IMG/VR virus record: IMGVR_UViG_3300027759_000451
Location: 1 to 22,788 of that record
Length of the DNA stretch: 22,788 nt
Strand: one strand, 5' to 3'
From: a virus
Part shown: one piece after another, positions 7,285 through 13,474 of the stretch
Layout of the letters: the number at the start of each line of letters is the position of its first letter
How positions within the stretch are numbered: the stretch's first letter is position 1
Program-made: the position numbers and the translations under genes
The notes under the pieces: generated by a model
Told to the model about the DNA's origin: nothing
Databases searched by the model: none
The model's input: only the letters and a program-made list of their open reading frames with translations

Positions 7285-8017
7285 TATCGCTAAGTTCCCA
7301 ATGGATTAATTCAAACATTCCATCTTCATGCTCAACGAGTGCTGTGCAGGATTCTACCCAGTCTCCACAGTTCATATATTCAATATAATTAATTACAGAA
7401 ATATTAGCCTGATGAATATGTCCACAGATGATACCATCAACGTGTTTAATTCTAGCGTAATTCGAGAGAGAATTTTCATAGTTACCTATAAAGTTGACTG
7501 CCTCTTTTACTTTGCCTTTCGCCCACTTTGATAATGACCAATACGGTAGTCTAAAATAAGATCTAATCCAGTGTAGTGCTGTGTTAATATTAAGTAGTGC
7601 AGTATAAGCCCAATCACCGATATGAGATAGCCACTTCATATTCATAGTAACAAGATCAAACTTATCACCATGAATAACGATATATTTCTTACCAGAAACA
7701 GATTTGTAGATCATCTCATTATGAAGTTCAACAGTCCCAAAAGAATGTTCTAAGAACTGTCTCATAAACTCATCATGGTTGCCGGGAATATAATAGACTT
7801 TTGTTCCCTTACGAGCCATACGAAGTATCTTCTGAATGACTGTAGAATGTTCTTGAGGCCAGTACCAACCCTTTTGCAAGCGCCAACCATCAAATATATC
7901 ACCAACAAGAAATAAATTTTCGCATTCTAAATCTTTAAAAAAGGAAAGAAGTTCGTTTGCTTTCGAACCTCTCGTGCCCAGATGTGTGTCTGAGATGAAT
8001 ACGCTTTTAAATTTCAT
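7256..8017 (-). CDS. plcP: PlcP-like metallophosphoesterase (phospholipase C; LpxH superfamily)
   Basis: This is a calcineurin-like phosphoesterase of 253 residues. The metal ligands are all present: SDTHLG (9-14), GDIFDGW (39-45), PGNHDE (78-83), HGDKFD (116-121) and GHIH (199-202). The whole pattern, with WYWPQEHS, NFIGNYE and CGDWVESCTALVEHEDG, is that of the homologues often annotated UDP-2,3-diacylglucosamine hydrolase, among which Sinorhizobium PlcP is a phospholipase C that removes phosphorylated head groups from phospholipids to give diacylglycerol. True LpxH is less likely because the next enzyme is an Agt-like glycosyltransferase and no other lipid A gene is present. I choose the ATG at 8017 (GGAG 8 nt before) over a longer frame from 8035, since a late-promoter motif would start the RNA near 8030. 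Confidence 0.85.
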   Translation of the reverse strand: MKFKSVFISDTHLGTRGSKANELLSFFKDLECENLFLVGDIFDGWRLQKGWYWPQEHSTVIQKILRMARKGTKVYYIPGNHDEFMRQFLEHSFGTVELHNEMIYKSVSGKKYIVIHGDKFDLVTMNMKWLSHIGDWAYTALLNINTALHWIRSYFRLPYWSLSKWAKGKVKEAVNFIGNYENSLSNYARIKHVDGIICGHIHQANISVINYIEYMNCGDWVESCTALVEHEDGMFELIHWELSDNVDTIDTSG

Positions 8018-8033
8018 GAGTGTCTCCGCTAAC

Positions 8034-8049
8034 AATATTTATAAATATT
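8034..8049. promoter_or_regulatory. Palindromic, bidirectional late promoter
   Basis: AATATTTATAAATATT is a perfect 16-bp palindrome that contains TATAAATA on both strands (plus 8040-8047; minus 8043-8036). The plus copy faces the 8123-9920 operon. The minus copy faces the plcP-like operon and would place the RNA start about 12 nt before its ATG. A weak sigma70-like TTGACT also lies on the plus strand near 8067, without a convincing -10. Confidence 0.7.
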
Positions 8050-8122
8050 AACGAATTTGGTAATGATTTGACTATTTTTTGTTTATGATTTGAAATATAC
8101 CCAACAAAAAGGTAGGAAAACA

Positions 8123-8542
8123 ATGTTACCAACAGATCCAAAGAAGGCAGCTCAGCTTGGTAAAGCATGGGGTGAGGTTCTTGCAGAATCAATCTTTGGT
8201 GTTGCTGATGTTCTAAGAGACGGCAAGAACATGAAGGCAGCAGCTAATTCAAAAGCAAAGCAACAGAATGCTGCTGTTGCTGCTAAGAATTCAGTGACTC
8301 GTGCAAAGAATGAGGCTAAGTTAAAAGAGCAGCAAGAAGCTGCATACATGAACATGAGCCATTCAGAGCGTGAAGCATATAAGAAGATACTACAAGAACA
8401 GCGTGTTTCTACTACAGTCAAGAAAGCACAAGATGATGAGATGATGGGTGTTGGTCATATCCTCCTTATCATCACAATAGTGCTTGCGATCTTTGGGGGA
8501 ATGTTCTTTGGCGCTGTTGCTCTTGGTTTAATTCATAGGTGA
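8123..8542 (+). CDS. Coiled-coil protein with C-terminal membrane anchor
   Basis: This 139-residue protein is of unknown function. The first 105 residues are Ala/Lys/Gln/Glu-rich and helical (LRDGKNMKAAANSKAKQQNAAVAAKN and onward), probably a long coiled coil. Residues of about 110-135 (GHILLIITIVLAIFGGMFFGAVALGLI) form one glycine-containing transmembrane helix with a very short tail. The tail-anchored layout suggests a cytoplasmic rod held at the inner membrane. I choose the ATG at 8123, preceded by AGGTAGGAAAACA, rather than the in-frame codon at 8090 that would start in the promoter leader. It opens the late plus-strand operon and ends 4 nt before the Fe-S carrier gene. Confidence 0.7.
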   Translation: MLPTDPKKAAQLGKAWGEVLAESIFGVADVLRDGKNMKAAANSKAKQQNAAVAAKNSVTRAKNEAKLKEQQEAAYMNMSHSEREAYKKILQEQRVSTTVKKAQDDEMMGVGHILLIITIVLAIFGGMFFGAVALGLIHR

Positions 8543-8546
8543 TATA

Positions 8547-8855
8547 ATGATAACAGTTACAGATCTAGCACGTGATTATCTAACATCGTTTGATAAAGAT
8601 ATAAGAATTGAAGTTAAAGGAGGAGGATGTGCTGGCTTTAGTTATGATTATAATTTCAATAGTGATGAGCCTGACCCTCTTGATTTCATTGTTGATCTGG
8701 GATCTGACAGGAGATTGATAGTAGATAAAACTAGTTTATTGTTTGTAATAGGAACACAATTAGATTATGAAAAGAAACTTGGTTCATCTCAACTAGTATT
8801 TAAAAACCCAAATGAGAAAACATCTTGTGGGTGTGGAAAGAGTTTTAGCGTATAA
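8547..8855 (+). CDS. A-type iron-sulfur carrier (IscA/ErpA/HesB family)
   Basis: This 102-residue protein has the HesB signature. C28 lies in GGGCAGFSY, and the C-terminal pair C94 and C96 lies in TSCGCGKSF; these three cysteines hold iron or a 2Fe-2S cluster for transfer to apoproteins. The length is typical. The reading frame follows the upstream stop by 4 nt, with AGGTGA serving as ribosome site and stop, and its stop overlaps the next ATG (TAATG). HesB-type genes are known in some marine T4-like phages. Plausible clients in this window are the two radical SAM enzymes, although those lie on the opposite strand and under other promoters, so the link is inference. Confidence 0.92.
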   Translation: MITVTDLARDYLTSFDKDIRIEVKGGGCAGFSYDYNFNSDEPDPLDFIVDLGSDRRLIVDKTSLLFVIGTQLDYEKKLGSSQLVFKNPNEKTSCGCGKSFSV

Positions 8856-8992
8856 TGAATATGACTAACTTTGGAAGTCAAAATGATATCTGGGCTTTTG
8901 GTTATAGGTTACCTATTGAGGCGGCCATATTTCTTGGAACACTTTTTGCTTTGTTATGCGTTGCCGCACTATGTCAAGCAAACAAATGGTAA
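8855..8992 (+). CDS. 45-residue single-pass membrane protein
   Basis: A short polar N-terminus (MNMTNFGSQNDIWAFGYR) is followed by one hydrophobic segment, LPIEAAIFLGTLFALLCVAAL, and a tiny tail CQANKW. The ATG overlaps the Fe-S carrier stop by one base (TAATG), which supports its being translated although it is short. A second in-frame ATG is at 8861. There is no recognisable family. It is part of the late operon of membrane-associated proteins. Confidence 0.6.
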   Translation: MNMTNFGSQNDIWAFGYRLPIEAAIFLGTLFALLCVAALCQANKW

Positions 8993-8997
8993 TAACA

Positions 8998-9180
8998 ATG
9001 GTAAAGAAACCAGTTCGTCATAAAAGAATATCTAAAACTATCGAGGTAATACCACCTCCTGCTCCTCCTGCTGCATCTAAGAATGTGATGGGATTAGGTG
9101 GCATTGCTATGATTCTTTTGACTAATTATCAAGCTGAAATTAAACAATCACTATCAATATTATTTGGATTCGTAAAATGA
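8998..9180 (+). CDS. Small membrane protein with basic N-terminus and proline-rich linker
   Basis: This 60-residue protein begins with a basic stretch (MVKKPVRHKRISK), then a proline/alanine linker (IPPPAPPAASK), then a moderately hydrophobic segment NVMGLGGIAMILL and a C-terminal amphipathic part ending LFGFVK. The start could be 8998 or the ATG at 8986, four codons earlier and overlapping the previous stop; neither has a clear ribosome site. Its stop overlaps the next ATG (ATGA). The KKPVR motif also occurs in the tail of the following protein, which suggests that the two act together or bind the same partner. There is no family assignment. Confidence 0.55.
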   Translation: MVKKPVRHKRISKTIEVIPPPAPPAASKNVMGLGGIAMILLTNYQAEIKQSLSILFGFVK

Positions 9181-9920
9181 AGTACTTAGATAAGTTTATC
9201 GAGATACCTAAACTACCTTTCATCCTTAGCGGTATAATCTTTATTAGTAGTTTAATATTCTTATCAACTAACAAATATACTGCAGAGCAAGCACAGATTC
9301 AGCAACGTGCTATGGCATTTGCGTTTCTTGTAGGTAAGAGCAGCGATGAACTTACCATGTATGCAAGGTATCATGTAACAACAAAGAATCCTGTGTGGCG
9401 TGAGAAGTTTGAGGAAGTTCTAAAGATTCGTGCTGGTGAGATGCCTGACAAGAAGGGTGTTCAAAAATCTTTGGTTGAAAAAGCAAAGGAGATTGATTTT
9501 TCAAAAGAAGAACTTGATATCTATGAGAGTGCAGTCAAGCAGTCAAACATTCTTGCTGGTAGAGAAACTGAGGCATTCCAATTGATTGCTAATTTAAGAT
9601 CTGGTAAAGCATACAATGCTGAGATCGATGAGGTCAAAGCGCAAGAGCTAATGTTTGGTAATGAGTATCAGAGACACAAGAATGAGATCATGGTAACGAT
9701 AGCCAAGTTCCATGATACAGTAAAGAAAAGAACAGACGAAAAAATAGCGCTATCAAACACCATTGAGTGGTCTTTGGTAACGCTAATTAATTTGTGTCTA
9801 TTGCTTCTTGTGATGGCACTTAAGCATAAAGAAGAACTTGAAAGAAAACCCGTTAAGCGAGTTGTTAAGAAAAAGAAACCTGTAAGACGAGTTGTCAAGA
9901 AACCTGTTGTTGTTACTTGA
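9177..9920 (+). CDS. Two-TM membrane protein resembling a chemoreceptor sensor domain, without signalling domain
   Basis: This is a 247-residue protein. TM1 is about residues 13-31. A helical periplasmic domain follows with SSDELTMYARYHVTTKNPVWREKF near residues 56-80, then EVLKIRAGEMPDKKG, an ILAGRETEAF segment and a KNEIMVTIAKFHDTVKKRTDEKI helix. TM2 is about 197-215. This order strongly resembles the four-helix extracytoplasmic part of some methyl-accepting chemotaxis proteins (SDELT..AR.Y..TGDP.Y...). The expected HAMP and methyl-accepting domains are missing; instead there is a 32-residue tail rich in KPVKRVVKK repeats. It may sense the periplasm, compete with host receptors or act in lysis timing; none of these is shown. 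The stop overlaps the convergent oxygenase gene by 8 bp. Confidence 0.65.
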   Translation: MKYLDKFIEIPKLPFILSGIIFISSLIFLSTNKYTAEQAQIQQRAMAFAFLVGKSSDELTMYARYHVTTKNPVWREKFEEVLKIRAGEMPDKKGVQKSLVEKAKEIDFSKEELDIYESAVKQSNILAGRETEAFQLIANLRSGKAYNAEIDEVKAQELMFGNEYQRHKNEIMVTIAKFHDTVKKRTDEKIALSNTIEWSLVTLINLCLLLLVMALKHKEELERKPVKRVVKKKKPVRRVVKKPVVVT

Positions 9921-10587
9921 ACTTATCTTCTCTATAGTTAATCATGTTTTCAGGCGATGCTTCTTGATAGTCATACCTATCAAACGTATCATGGTTTGTC
10001 TTGCCCAGAGGCATAGTATTGAATGAAAGGATGTGTCTTACTGCATTTGTCATAGCTAAATTATTCATTCCTGTGCTATGTTCTAACCAAGAAGGAAATA
10101 TATACAAACATCCTTCTTCAAATTTAGTAGTATGACTACTTTGTATTTTTGTATGCGTTTCAGGTTTCATAGCGGGAATTATATAGTTATGGTATTTGTG
10201 AGTGTTATAAAAAATTGTTCCAGAATTGTATGATGAACCATGTAAGTAATAAACACCCGCAAGAAATGAATTGCCGTGAGTATGTCTGTGATGAGAACCA
10301 TTGTTAATATGTCTTGTTGCCCATAATCCTGTCATCTGTATATTTGGCAAGAATCCTAGATCATCCATAACAGATTCTAAACTAGACATAGAAAAATCAA
10401 CAAACGGTTTAAAGACATCTTCTTGATGAAGATTTGGTGCTGTGAAATTTAAAGCATTTCCAGGCGATGTATTTTTCTTATAAATTTCATCATTGCTAAG
10501 ATATTGCATAAAAGAATTTTTATATTCTTTATGATCTTCAAATTTAAATTTATAGAGTGGAATAGAAAATAACTCAATACATTCCAT
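9913..10587 (-). CDS. 2OG-Fe(II) oxygenase family protein
   Basis: This 224-residue protein is similar to the phage/marine 2OG-Fe(II) oxygenase family with a cupin-like double-stranded beta-helix. An early LFSIPLYKFKF, a histidine cluster in GSHHRHTHGNSFLAGVYYLHG near residues 116-136, and GCLYIFPSWLEHSTGMN with a downstream RHILSFN supply iron ligands (His ... His) and the Arg that binds 2-oxoglutarate. The usual HxD/E motif is not obvious, and HTHGNS may replace it. Such enzymes hydroxylate or oxidise varied substrates, and many copies occur in cyanophage and pelagiphage genomes with unknown targets. An AGGATG ribosome site precedes the ATG. It follows the 68-residue gene by 18 nt and probably shares its promoter. 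Confidence 0.75.
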   Translation of the reverse strand: MECIELFSIPLYKFKFEDHKEYKNSFMQYLSNDEIYKKNTSPGNALNFTAPNLHQEDVFKPFVDFSMSSLESVMDDLGFLPNIQMTGLWATRHINNGSHHRHTHGNSFLAGVYYLHGSSYNSGTIFYNTHKYHNYIIPAMKPETHTKIQSSHTTKFEEGCLYIFPSWLEHSTGMNNLAMTNAVRHILSFNTMPLGKTNHDTFDRYDYQEASPENMINYREDKFK

Positions 10588-10605
10588 AATTAATCATCCT
10601 ATTCA

Positions 10606-10812
10606 TTATGCAACTGCCTTCTTCACCTTGAAGTTGAAATATTTACCATCACGGTTCAACAATGCAACATCACGTGTCCAACGTTTTGCATCCTGTTCTG
10701 TAACAAAATAAACACGATCTTTGATTGTTAAACCATTAAGGTTGCCTTTGGTGAAATACTTTTCAAATTCCACAACAAATTTATAACCAGAATCAGCATA
10801 GATAGAAGACAT
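10606..10812 (-). CDS. Small hypothetical protein behind a strong promoter
   Basis: This is a 68-residue basic protein (MSSIYADSGYKFVVEFEKYF ... YFNFKVKKAVA) with mixed strands and helices and no known motif. The ATG at 10812 is chosen because AAGGAG sits about 9 nt before it; a longer frame to 10836 would use codons within the leader. A sigma70-like promoter lies immediately upstream, so it is probably expressed early and followed by the oxygenase gene. The YFVTEQDAKRWTRDVALLNRDG stretch resembles the way small phage regulatory or inhibitor proteins look, but there is no evidence for a function. Confidence 0.7.
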   Translation of the reverse strand: MSSIYADSGYKFVVEFEKYFTKGNLNGLTIKDRVYFVTEQDAKRWTRDVALLNRDGKYFNFKVKKAVA

Positions 10813-10841
10813 ATTCGTCACTCCTTTGTTGAACATTAATT

Positions 10842-10870
10842 ATAATACGATATTATATTTATTTTGTCAA
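10842..10870 (-). promoter_or_regulatory. Sigma70-like promoter (GGTTGACA type)
   Basis: On the minus strand GG-TTGACA, 17 nt and TATTAT stand directly upstream of the 10812 gene. The -35 is perfect and the -10 matches five of six bases. It overlaps the stop codon of the 29-residue peptide gene. Confidence 0.8.
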
Positions 10871-10956
10871 CCAAAAATATCAAGAAGAATGATAAAAAAA
10901 ATAGTGAGAATTGGTATCCAATTCATCAGTAGTAAATATCCTATGCCTTGTATCAT
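10867..10956 (-). CDS. 29-residue hydrophobic membrane peptide
   Basis: This short frame is almost entirely a membrane helix (GYLLLMNWIPILTIFFIILLDIF). The ATG overlaps the radical SAM stop (ATGA), which argues that it is translated. Its TGA lies inside the -35 element of the next promoter. Such mini-membrane peptides are often missed by gene finders. The role is unknown. Confidence 0.45.
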   Translation of the reverse strand: MIQGIGYLLLMNWIPILTIFFIILLDIFG

Positions 10957-11906
10957 TTGAACTGTGACTCGAATAAGTTATTGTCTTTCCCGCAGAACTT
11001 AGAACATACGAGAGGTTTACCTTCTTTAATAGAATTTAACTTCCATCTTTTTTCTAAATCATAGAAGTAATCTGTATTCATTATTTCTTTAATAGAATAT
11101 TTTTTTAAATTTATTTTATCAATATCAAACATTGAAGAGTTTTTATATATCTCACCACCAATCCAACAACAAGGAAATAACAATCCTTGTGCACTAATAT
11201 ATATTTCTTTTAATTCTTTAACTCTACAATTAATTTCTATAGAATCAAAATATTCATTGTCTTTAACAAGCACTTTAGTATTTTCATTAAAGTGCTTTTT
11301 AGGTGGTTTAATGTTTATGTCTTTAAATTTTTCAAACCTGTAGGTTTTCTTTAATCTAAAATCTTCAAATCCTAATTGTTTTGATAATTCTCTTGCCTGT
11401 TCAATTTGGTGTTCATTGTGTTCAAAAACTATAAAGTCCCATCTTGCTTTTCCTCCATGATCAATGAAAGTTTTAGCTGAAGATATTACACGGTCCCAAT
11501 TGACACCTACTCTATAGATATGATTTGTATCTTCTAATCCATCAATGCCAAAAACAATATAAGAATGCCCATCATCTAAAAGGCTTGCTAAGTCAATCCA
11601 AAAATCTGAATTTCTAGCACCTGCATTTGTATTGATGCTTATTTGAATTTTTGGATTTGTATATTTAAAATATTCTACAATCTCAATGCAATCTTTAGCA
11701 ACAATAGGTTCGCCAAAATTTCCACATAATGTTATATTTTTTAATTCTTTGATAAATTCTTTTGGAAAAATGTTTTTAATATCTTGTATTGAAAGTTCAG
11801 AATTTGTTAACAGTTTATTTCCTGTCCTAATACACATAGGACAGGATGCTTGGCATTTTTCTGTCAATTCAAGATGAATAGATTTTATTTCTTCATACTT
11901 ATACAT
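10953..11906 (-). CDS. Radical SAM protein with C-terminal cysteine motifs
   Basis: This 317-residue protein has an N-terminal CxxxCxxC: C18, C22, C25 in EKCQASCPMC. The partial TIM barrel continues with LCGNFGEPIV (SAM contact), SINTNAG and FGIDGLEDTNHIYR. The C-terminal part has EINCRV, LFPCCWIGG and CSKFCG, consistent with a SPASM/Twitch-like auxiliary cluster. It is a different paralogue from the enzyme at 1200-2234. The ribosome site AGGA begins at the last base of the upstream tRNA's CCA, and the start is 6 nt later, so tRNA processing and translation of this gene may compete. The DNA is markedly AT-rich. Substrate unknown; possible partners are the methyltransferase upstream and the Fe-S carrier at 8.5 kb. 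Confidence 0.85.
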   Translation of the reverse strand: MYKYEEIKSIHLELTEKCQASCPMCIRTGNKLLTNSELSIQDIKNIFPKEFIKELKNITLCGNFGEPIVAKDCIEIVEYFKYTNPKIQISINTNAGARNSDFWIDLASLLDDGHSYIVFGIDGLEDTNHIYRVGVNWDRVISSAKTFIDHGGKARWDFIVFEHNEHQIEQARELSKQLGFEDFRLKKTYRFEKFKDINIKPPKKHFNENTKVLVKDNEYFDSIEINCRVKELKEIYISAQGLLFPCCWIGGEIYKNSSMFDIDKINLKKYSIKEIMNTDYFYDLEKRWKLNSIKEGKPLVCSKFCGKDNNLFESQFK

Positions 11907-11915
11907 TACAATTCC

Positions 11916-11990
11916 TGGTGGGGGCGGTAGGACTCGAACCTACACTCAGACCGTTATGAGCGGCCGGCTTCACCTTTAAGCTACGCCCCC
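11916..11990 (-). tRNA. tRNA with CAU anticodon (Met, or Ile2 if lysidine-modified)
   Basis: This 75-nt cloverleaf includes an encoded CCA. The acceptor GGGGGCG pairs perfectly with CGCCCCC; D-stem GCTT/AAGC, anticodon stem GGCCG/CGGTC with loop CTCATAA, T-stem GTAGG/CCTAC with loop TTCGAGT. The acceptor has a normal G1-C72 pair, so it is not an initiator. CAU is read as Met, or as Ile (AUA codons) if TilS modifies C34; the sequence does not settle this. Codon AUA is frequent in the AT-rich cargo genes, so Ile2 would be useful. The 5' 15 nt overlap the end of the methyltransferase gene. Confidence 0.92.
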
Positions 11991-12518
11991 TTCTAGGAGA
12001 TACACACCAACGCCGTCATAATCTTCACCTTCAATGATATGGGGGAAACTATTCATAACTTCGGTGTGCGACCAATCTTCTTTGATATGTTTCTCATACG
12101 GATTTTCATACAATGCATCTTGTTTCCAATGCACTACAGGAATACTGATTGCTGCATATCTAGAAACTTCAAGAACCTTAGCGACAACTTCTTGTGCTTC
12201 TTCCTTTGTCATATGCTCTAAAACATCACCCATGAAAGTAAGATCTACAGGAGCAACTTTACTGTAGTCAAAAGTCCTAATATCTTCTACAAAGACCTCA
12301 TCATACATCTCATGTAATTTAAATTCTTCGATATATGGTTCCCATACCTCAACAGCAATCCAGTGACTATCCTTGAGGGCTGTTGTATACTTATCAGTCA
12401 AAAGAATATGATACGTCCCCATGCCAGCGCCAAGATCTAAGATCCTCTCTCGAGGAAGTTGCAACCTGTCAATCCACTTTGCAATGACTTTCTTGTTTGC
12501 CCATCTACTGTGCGGCAT
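11976..12518 (-). CDS. Class I SAM-dependent methyltransferase
   Basis: This 180-residue protein has a clear SAM motif I, RILDLGAGMGTYH (residues 25-37), an acidic residue after the second strand (WIAVEVWEPYIEEF), DIRTFDY and LTFMGDVLEHMTKEEA, the typical motif IV region of UbiE/COQ5-like small-molecule or sugar methyltransferases. The start ATG overlaps the upstream stop (TAATG). The last codons, EGGVA and the TAA, are encoded by the 5' strand of the tRNA acceptor and D-arm. Methyltransferase followed by radical SAM repeats, in different paralogues, the pairing seen at 0.35-2.2 kb. Substrate unknown. Confidence 0.8.
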   Translation of the reverse strand: MPHSRWANKKVIAKWIDRLQLPRERILDLGAGMGTYHILLTDKYTTALKDSHWIAVEVWEPYIEEFKLHEMYDEVFVEDIRTFDYSKVAPVDLTFMGDVLEHMTKEEAQEVVAKVLEVSRYAAISIPVVHWKQDALYENPYEKHIKEDWSHTEVMNSFPHIIEGEDYDGVGVYLLEGGVA

Positions 12519-12706
12519 TAAAATGGCACCTCATATATCTCTCCTAGTTGCATACGGCGTTCAAGTGAGTTGATGTCTTCTTTGAGAATAAGTTTCTTGA
12601 TTTGATCATTATCCCATTCTGCTTCATAATACTGCTTCAACAAACCATTGAGTTTGTCCTGCAGTGATGGGAATGGTTTAGGATTACGCTCATAGTATTC
12701 AGACAT
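12518..12706 (-). CDS. Small helical protein between a tRNA and a methyltransferase gene
   Basis: This is a 62-residue acidic protein (MSEYYERNPKPFPSLQDKLN ... RMQLGEIYEVPF) with helical prediction by eye and no family assignment. A longer frame to 12757 is rejected because it reads into the tRNA-Leu; the ATG at 12706 is 19 nt past the tRNA's CCA. The ribosome site (GAGA) is weak. The stop overlaps the methyltransferase ATG by one base. Confidence 0.65.
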   Translation of the reverse strand: MSEYYERNPKPFPSLQDKLNGLLKQYYEAEWDNDQIKKLILKEDINSLERRMQLGEIYEVPF

Positions 12707-12724
12707 ATCATTCTCACAAATTGT

Positions 12725-12801
12725 TGGTGCGCTCGGTGGGATTCGAACCCACAACAAACAGATTTTAAGTCTGTTACCTCTGCCAGTTGGATCACGAGCG
12801 C
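12725..12801 (-). tRNA. tRNA-Leu (UAA anticodon) with short variable loop
   Basis: This 77-nt cloverleaf includes an encoded CCA. Acceptor GCGCTCG/CGAGCGC is perfect; anticodon stem ACAGA/TCTGT has loop CTTAAAA (anticodon TAA); T-stem GTGGG/CCCAC has loop TTCGAAT. The D-stem is weak (ATCC/AGGT with one mismatch and one wobble). The variable region is only TTGTT, five nt, whereas bacterial tRNA-Leu is class II with a long variable arm. Discriminator base is A, as LeuRS requires. UUA is a common codon in AT-rich phage genes. Confidence 0.88.
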
Positions 12802-12815
12802 AATTGTTTATTTAT

Positions 12816-13070
12816 TCACTTAATCTTATCCTTCAAGAGAGAATCAATAATTGCTTTGTGATCTAACAGCGCAAGACGCAACTGGTCGTTGTCCTTTTCA
12901 ATACGTGCTTGCTTTGTGCGGTATTGTATTGTTAGAATCTCACGGGACAAGAATGCATCATATGGAAGAAGAAACAACAAACAAACAGGCCACAAAGAAA
13001 TCATGGCACCAAAGAATCCTACAAGGAATATCTGTGTTTCTCGGTCGTATGCTATGTGAAGCCAACTCAT
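12816..13070 (-). CDS. Single-pass membrane protein with cytoplasmic or periplasmic coiled coil
   Basis: This 84-residue protein has a long hydrophobic segment (residues about 14-37, IFLVGFFGAMISLWPVCLLFLLPY) followed by a charged helix (SREILTIQYRTKQARIEKDNDQLRLALLDHKAIIDSLLKDKIK) with heptad-like spacing. This resembles the layout of inner-membrane spanins, but no outer-membrane partner is seen. Its ATG overlaps the SGNH hydrolase stop (ATGA). It ends 14 nt before tRNA-Leu. Confidence 0.65.
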   Translation of the reverse strand: MSWLHIAYDRETQIFLVGFFGAMISLWPVCLLFLLPYDAFLSREILTIQYRTKQARIEKDNDQLRLALLDHKAIIDSLLKDKIK

Positions 13071-13474
13071 TTCATATCCTCGACTATCTGTCTATATCCT
13101 GCCTGTGATGGGTGTATGCCATCCTTACTCAAGTTTTTAATATAGATTATTTTGTCATTATTTGCAACCGCTATTTTCAAGACGATCCTTTGAATCTCAG
13201 GTTTGATTGCTGGCATAATCCAATAGACGTGCTTTGCATTGACCTTAGCACGAGTCGCTTTGAGTTCTTTTTCTGTGTTAACACCTGAGTGGTCATTTGA
13301 CCCAAGACTAATGATTGCATGCTTATACTCCTGCATATCAACTGCGGGACGAGACGCATAGTCCTTGTTCCATTGCCAGGTGTTGATGCCGCCCTTTGCA
13401 AGAGAGATGCATTGCTGCAGGACAGACGAGGTCCCAACAGCAATGCTATCTCCTAGGATAAGACAATCCATCAT
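13067..13474 (-). CDS. Small SGNH/GDSL hydrolase
   Basis: This 135-residue protein carries the four SGNH blocks: GDSIAVG with the nucleophile S10, a glycine in AKGGINTW (block II), GSND near residues 58-61 (block III, N60) and DGIHP with the D118/H121 pair (block V). It is short for the family but complete. SGNH hydrolases are esterases or deacetylases of lipids, sugars or cell-wall polymers. Two adjacent ATGs (13474 and 13471) are possible; the first overlaps the HNH gene stop (ATGA). There is no signal peptide, so it acts in the cytoplasm unless released by lysis. Coupling to a membrane protein gene downstream suggests an envelope-related role, but this is inference. Confidence 0.8.
   Translation of the reverse strand: MMDCLILGDSIAVGTSSVLQQCISLAKGGINTWQWNKDYASRPAVDMQEYKHAIISLGSNDHSGVNTEKELKATRAKVNAKHVYWIMPAIKPEIQRIVLKIAVANNDKIIYIKNLSKDGIHPSQAGYRQIVEDMK

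Noticed and set aside
7256-8017. LpxH (lipid A UDP-diacylglucosamine hydrolase) as the name of the metallophosphoesterase
   Set aside because: Possible at superfamily level, but the NFIGNYE and GDWVESCTALVEHEDG pattern and the Agt-like neighbour fit PlcP better. A tree is needed to be certain.
8036-8122. Pho box upstream of the plcP-like operon
   Set aside because: I looked for CTGTCAT-type repeats on both strands and found none, so host PhoB control is not supported.
8123-8542. Start at 8090 for the coiled-coil membrane protein
   Set aside because: The first 11 codons would be in the leader, while AGGTAGGAAAACA sits correctly before the ATG at 8123.
12518-12757. Longer start for the 62-residue gene
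   Set aside because: The extra N-terminal codons (LWVRIPPSAP) are the reverse reading of tRNA-Leu, a known false start pattern.
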